Shown in pieces: positions 13,973 to 17,435 of a stretch of DNA of 17,435 nucleotides. The notes under the pieces were generated by a model. That model searched no databases, was not told where the DNA came from, and saw only the letters and a program-made list of their open reading frames with translations. Origin of the DNA: Bacteroidales bacterium (GTDB taxonomy: Bacteria; Bacteroidota; Bacteroidia; Bacteroidales; F082); contig JANTGU010000014.1 of NCBI GenBank assembly GCA_024762735.1, positions 1 through 17,435 on the forward strand, given 5' to 3'. The translations under genes were made by a program, and so were the position numbers. Every line of letters starts with the position of its first letter. Position 1 is the first letter of the stretch.

Positions 13973-15085
13973 TTATTCAAGCATAATGTTATATACTCCG
14001 CTAAGTAATATTTTTTTTGATGGCATTTCTCCCTTTAATTCAACGTAACTATTGGATTTGCGACCAATATCTACTTTCATTTTTTTAACGTAGTAGATTG
14101 AATCATCTTCCTTTTCAAGGAGTAAGATGTAAAAGTCATGTTCCGACTCGAGAATAGCAGCTTCAGGTACAGCCCATGTAGTATCAGCAGAAGTGTAAAT
14201 ATCACCTTCGACAAATTGATTGCTAACAATATTTCTATTGGTTCGGTCCTCAATTTTGGCATAACATTCTATCGATTTAGAATCAGACATAATAGTTTTA
14301 CCAATAGTATTCAAAGTCGCATAGTATTTTTCCGCTTTATAAGCATTAAAATAAAACTCCACTTTTTGTCCGGGTTTAATTTTATGTAGGTCTTTTGCAA
14401 AAACAGAAAGTTTTAGCTGAAATGAATCATTATCAATAATTTCTGCAATAGATTGCTGGGGTTCTACATACTGCCCAACAGCTACATGAATACTTGAAAC
14501 GTACCCACTAATGGGTGATTTTACAGGAAATGATGAATAAAATGTCCCCGTTTCTATTTTTGCTGCATCAAGTCCCATTAAACTCAGTTGCTTTTTTAAG
14601 GCATTATAATTTGCTTTTTCAGCATAATATTTGCTTTTTGCAGCGGTATATTCTTTTATCGTCCCAATATTTTCTTCGTATAAACCCTTGGCCATTTTAT
14701 AGTCGCTTTCTAATTTTGAAAGAACAGCTGAAGATTCGGCCAAGTCTTTTTGAATATTAATTAACCACTGACCTGATATTTCAAAAAGCAAAGCACCTTT
14801 TGATACCCTTTGGGCAGGACTATAATAAATTTTATCGATAATACCGGGTATTGGTAAACTAATTTTAACTTTTCCGTTAACAGAGGGGGTAATAACACCG
14901 GTACAATACACCTTGTCAGCAAAAGGTTGTTGGCTCGGTTTGCCTATTTTCATTTTTTCTGCTTCGAACTGCACTTTTGAAATCCTTATTAAACCTAAAT
15001 CACCATCCGCCTTTTGCGCGGGTTTATTCTTACACGAAATCACTAAAATACTAAGAACAAAAACTACTATTATTTTAAATTTCAT
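13973..15085 (-). CDS. RND efflux periplasmic adaptor lipoprotein (CusB/CzcB-like)
   Basis: A 370-residue membrane-fusion adaptor bridging the inner-membrane RND pump and the outer-membrane channel. The N-terminus MKFKIIVVFVLSILVISC is a lipoprotein signal with Cys18 in an L-V-I-S-C lipobox. Two half-lipoyl (barrel-sandwich) motifs are visible: KVKISLPIPGIIDKIYYSPA (72-91) and FPVKSPISGYVSSIHVAVGQ (186-205). A helical hairpin separates them (about 107-168, rich in Lys, Glu and Ala). The beta-barrel and membrane-proximal domains follow, ending NIMLE. There is no Met- or His-rich metal-binding stretch, so copper specificity cannot be claimed. It begins 12 nt downstream of the pump-TolC fusion gene, so all three functional parts of the efflux machine are encoded in two adjacent genes. 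Family assignment is firm; the cargo is unknown. Confidence 0.92.
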   Translation of the reverse strand: MKFKIIVVFVLSILVISCKNKPAQKADGDLGLIRISKVQFEAEKMKIGKPSQQPFADKVYCTGVITPSVNGKVKISLPIPGIIDKIYYSPAQRVSKGALLFEISGQWLINIQKDLAESSAVLSKLESDYKMAKGLYEENIGTIKEYTAAKSKYYAEKANYNALKKQLSLMGLDAAKIETGTFYSSFPVKSPISGYVSSIHVAVGQYVEPQQSIAEIIDNDSFQLKLSVFAKDLHKIKPGQKVEFYFNAYKAEKYYATLNTIGKTIMSDSKSIECYAKIEDRTNRNIVSNQFVEGDIYTSADTTWAVPEAAILESEHDFYILLLEKEDDSIYYVKKMKVDIGRKSNSYVELKGEMPSKKILLSGVYNIMLE

Positions 15086-15097
15086 ATCGTCAGTCCT

Positions 15098-17435
15098 TTA
15101 TATTGAAAAATACTTTATCTCTAAAACTGCTTTATTGAACATTAATAGGTGCTCCAAATAATCAATTCGAATTTGAATTGCTGTTTCATAACTATTGACA
15201 AATTTGTAAAAATCAATTTCTCCCAATTGGTACGATTTTAAAGCAGTATGCAACATCTCGTTCATTAGGGGTTCGCCCGACGTTTTATAATTGTCGAGTT
15301 GGGATTTATATTTTAACATTTCGCTAAAAAGTTGATTTAATTTATTCTTTATCAGGTCTATTTGATAATCGGCCGAAAGTTGCTTTGCATCGGCAGATAT
15401 TTGCATGGCATTTATTTTCGATTTTGTACTTCCGTAAAACAGAGGTAAGGCCAGACCTACTTGAAAGCCATGATAGTTTTTATTGTTTTGATAAGAATTT
15501 TTCCCCATAAAATAATTGATATTAAAATCGGGAAGCCGCTTGTTCTTCTCCACCTCTATCAACGAATAATAATAGTCCGATTCAGATTTTAACACCTCAA
15601 AAGCAGGCAATTGTTCGATAAGATTATTTGTTTCAGGTATTGGATTGATATTTCGGGAAATCGTAAAATCCCCGGTATAGTTCATTAAAACTATTAATTT
15701 TTGATAGGTATTATCTATGTCGCTATTTATGGCGTCAAGTTGAATTTTCGATTGATTCTTTTTTGCTTTGATATTCATTGCTACCAAACGACTAACATCA
15801 CCTTTTTCGGCTCTTTTTTCTGCATCAATAAGTAGTTGTCCATAAATACTGTCAAGTTTACTATACAAAGCTTGTTTGTTCAAAAGGGTTTGATATTCGA
15901 AAAATGCAAACGAAACAATTTTGGCTAATTCATTTTCCTTGTTCTTCAAATTGGCTTCTGAAATATTTACCTGAATTTGCTTTGATTGCTTTTCTGCCGA
16001 ATAGAATGTAGGAAACTGAAAGCTTTGCTCAATTCCGAAAACAGCCAAGGGATAACCGTTTTCAGCAATATTGTTTTGGTCGTAACCATAACTAAACACC
16101 GTTTTGTCGGGATCAAAAGCTGTCTTTTGCAACACTTTGGCTTGTTCTACACCCAAATGGTAAGCTGCAATTTGTTTGTTATTTTGCAGGGCAGTGTCAA
16201 TGGCCTGATTCAGTTCAAATTCAGGAACCTGTCCGAATGACGAAATAGCAGGAATACACAATAGCAGAAGTAAGGTTACAGCTCCTGCGCGAATAAAACG
16301 CAAAGGAAACAGTTTAAGCCCTTTCACATTATAAAAAATTTCGTACAGCAAAGGCAAGGCTATCATGGTAAGCATAGTAGAGGTAATAAGGCCTCCAATT
16401 ACGACTGTGGCAAGAGGCCGTTGCACCTCGGCTCCGGCACCTGTCGAAATAGCCATGGGTAAAAAGCCCAAGGCATCAGTAGCAGCTGTTAGTAAAACCG
16501 GACGTAAGCGATTTTGGGTACCGGTTAATATTAAGTCTCGCATATTTGTAATTCCTTTATTTTGTAGCTCCTTAAAATGCTCAATAAGCACAATGCCATT
16601 CAATACAGCAATACCAAACAAGGCAATAAAACCAACACCTGCAGATACACTGAACGGCATTCCCCGTATCCATAAAAGCATTACACCGCCAACTGTAGCC
16701 AATGGAATGGCTATAAAAATCAACAAGGCATCTTTAAATGATTTAAAGGCAAAATGCAGAAAGATAAAAATCAAAAGTAAAGCAACAGGAACAGCCAACA
16801 TGAGTCGCTTTTTTGCACTTTGTAAGTTTTCAAATTGACCGCCATATTCTATAAAATTTCCGGCTTTAATCTTAATATTCTCTTCAATCAACTTTTGGAC
16901 ATCCTCAATAACCGATTGCAAATCCCGGTTGCGAACGTTAACGCTTACTACAACACGTCGACGGGCATTATCGTGCGATATTTTAGCCGGGCCTTTGGTA
17001 TATTCAATGTTGGCCAATTCACTGAATGGTATCATTTGACCCGTTGAAACGGGAACCTGCAAATTACGAATATTGTTAATGTCTGTTCGGCTTTTATTGT
17101 CTAATCGAATTACCAAATCAAAACGTTTTTCACCCTCGAAAATAACACCCGCTTTTTTTCCGCCAAACGCTGCCGACAAGGTAGTATTTAAAGTTTCTAT
17201 ATCGAGACCGTAATAAGCTATTTTGCTTCTGTTGTAGCTTATTTTTATTTGAGGAAGGCCTTCGGTTTTCTCTACAACAACATCGCTTGCTCCGGGAACA
17301 CCGGCAATCAGTTTTTGTATTTCTTTGGCCTTTTGGTCAATATAATCTAAATCTTCGCCAAATATTTTTATAGCAATATCTGAACGTACTCCGGTAATAA
17401 GTTCGTTAAAACGCATCTCTATGGGTTGGGTAAAC
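15098..17435 (-). CDS. CzcA/CusA-type RND pump fused to a TolC-like outer-membrane factor, partial (N-terminus beyond window)
   Basis: The frame is open to the window edge and continues as FTQPIEMRFNELITGVRSD, a motif from the middle of CzcA/CusA pumps (heavy-metal efflux RND family), so the first roughly 650 residues lie outside. Counting from the Met at 17416, residues 1-200 complete the second periplasmic porter domain. About 205-360 contain the last membrane helices (LMLAVPVALLLIFIFLHFAF, GFIALFGIAVLNGIVLIEHF, ATVVIGGLITSTMLTMIALP). A second hydrophobic stretch at about 374-396 (FIRAGAVTLLLLLCIPAISS) looks like a signal peptide but is in frame with no stop. From about 397 onward comes a TolC/OEP domain (FELNQAIDTALQNNKQIAAY, coiled-coil helices, the second repeat near 600-760), ending in EIKYFSI. 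The whole polypeptide would be about 1,400 residues. Such fusions are known in Bacteroidota. Substrate metal not determined. Confidence 0.9.
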   Translation of the reverse strand, partial: FTQPIEMRFNELITGVRSDIAIKIFGEDLDYIDQKAKEIQKLIAGVPGASDVVVEKTEGLPQIKISYNRSKIAYYGLDIETLNTTLSAAFGGKKAGVIFEGEKRFDLVIRLDNKSRTDINNIRNLQVPVSTGQMIPFSELANIEYTKGPAKISHDNARRRVVVSVNVRNRDLQSVIEDVQKLIEENIKIKAGNFIEYGGQFENLQSAKKRLMLAVPVALLLIFIFLHFAFKSFKDALLIFIAIPLATVGGVMLLWIRGMPFSVSAGVGFIALFGIAVLNGIVLIEHFKELQNKGITNMRDLILTGTQNRLRPVLLTAATDALGFLPMAISTGAGAEVQRPLATVVIGGLITSTMLTMIALPLLYEIFYNVKGLKLFPLRFIRAGAVTLLLLLCIPAISSFGQVPEFELNQAIDTALQNNKQIAAYHLGVEQAKVLQKTAFDPDKTVFSYGYDQNNIAENGYPLAVFGIEQSFQFPTFYSAEKQSKQIQVNISEANLKNKENELAKIVSFAFFEYQTLLNKQALYSKLDSIYGQLLIDAEKRAEKGDVSRLVAMNIKAKKNQSKIQLDAINSDIDNTYQKLIVLMNYTGDFTISRNINPIPETNNLIEQLPAFEVLKSESDYYYSLIEVEKNKRLPDFNINYFMGKNSYQNNKNYHGFQVGLALPLFYGSTKSKINAMQISADAKQLSADYQIDLIKNKLNQLFSEMLKYKSQLDNYKTSGEPLMNEMLHTALKSYQLGEIDFYKFVNSYETAIQIRIDYLEHLLMFNKAVLEIKYFSI

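Overview
The window looks like ordinary chromosome from a member of the Bacteroidota, probably Bacteroidales/Marinilabiliales-like (lineage inferred). The reasons are: candidate promoters of the TAnnTTTG type, two with a TTG box 19-20 nt upstream; a GT5-like protein, DUF4270 lipoprotein and glmS in a row; the L32 form with a single Cys; a heavy-metal RND pump fused to its TolC-like outer-membrane factor; and short intergenic palindromes of a kind common in this phylum. No tRNA, rRNA, CRISPR array, insertion sequence or phage gene was seen.

Layout. 1-1267 (minus): yicC followed by gmk (gmk cut by the window edge). 1479-2444 (minus): an exported isoaspartyl peptidase/asparaginase. 2445-2809: a 365-nt gene-free stretch full of short repeats and hairpins. 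2810-5629 (minus): a TSUP-family permease, a soluble PAS hybrid histidine kinase, and upstream of them the wreck of a FIST-domain sensor gene, whose two ends survive while the middle is missing. 5674-7629 (minus): yceD, rpmF (L32) and thiL. 7852-8769 (plus): a stand-alone proline dehydrogenase. 8893-13783 (plus): a GT5-like starch-synthase N-domain protein, a DUF4270 lipoprotein, glmS and a SAM methyltransferase. 13973-17435 (minus): an RND efflux adaptor lipoprotein and, upstream of it, the CzcA-type pump fused to a TolC-like protein (its start lies beyond the window).

How the genes work together. Most of the content is housekeeping: nucleotide metabolism and RNA turnover (gmk/yicC), ribosome (yceD/rpmF), thiamine diphosphate synthesis (thiL), amino-sugar supply for the cell envelope (glmS) and proline catabolism. 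The accessory parts are the two-component/transport unit at 2.8-5.6 kb and the tripartite efflux system at the right edge. I see no clear, wholly new system. The items most worth a second look are the internally deleted FIST gene next to an intact kinase, the apparently non-catalytic GT5 half-protein tied to DUF4270 and glmS, the pump-outer-membrane-factor fusion, and the composite repeat element at 2.5-2.8 kb.
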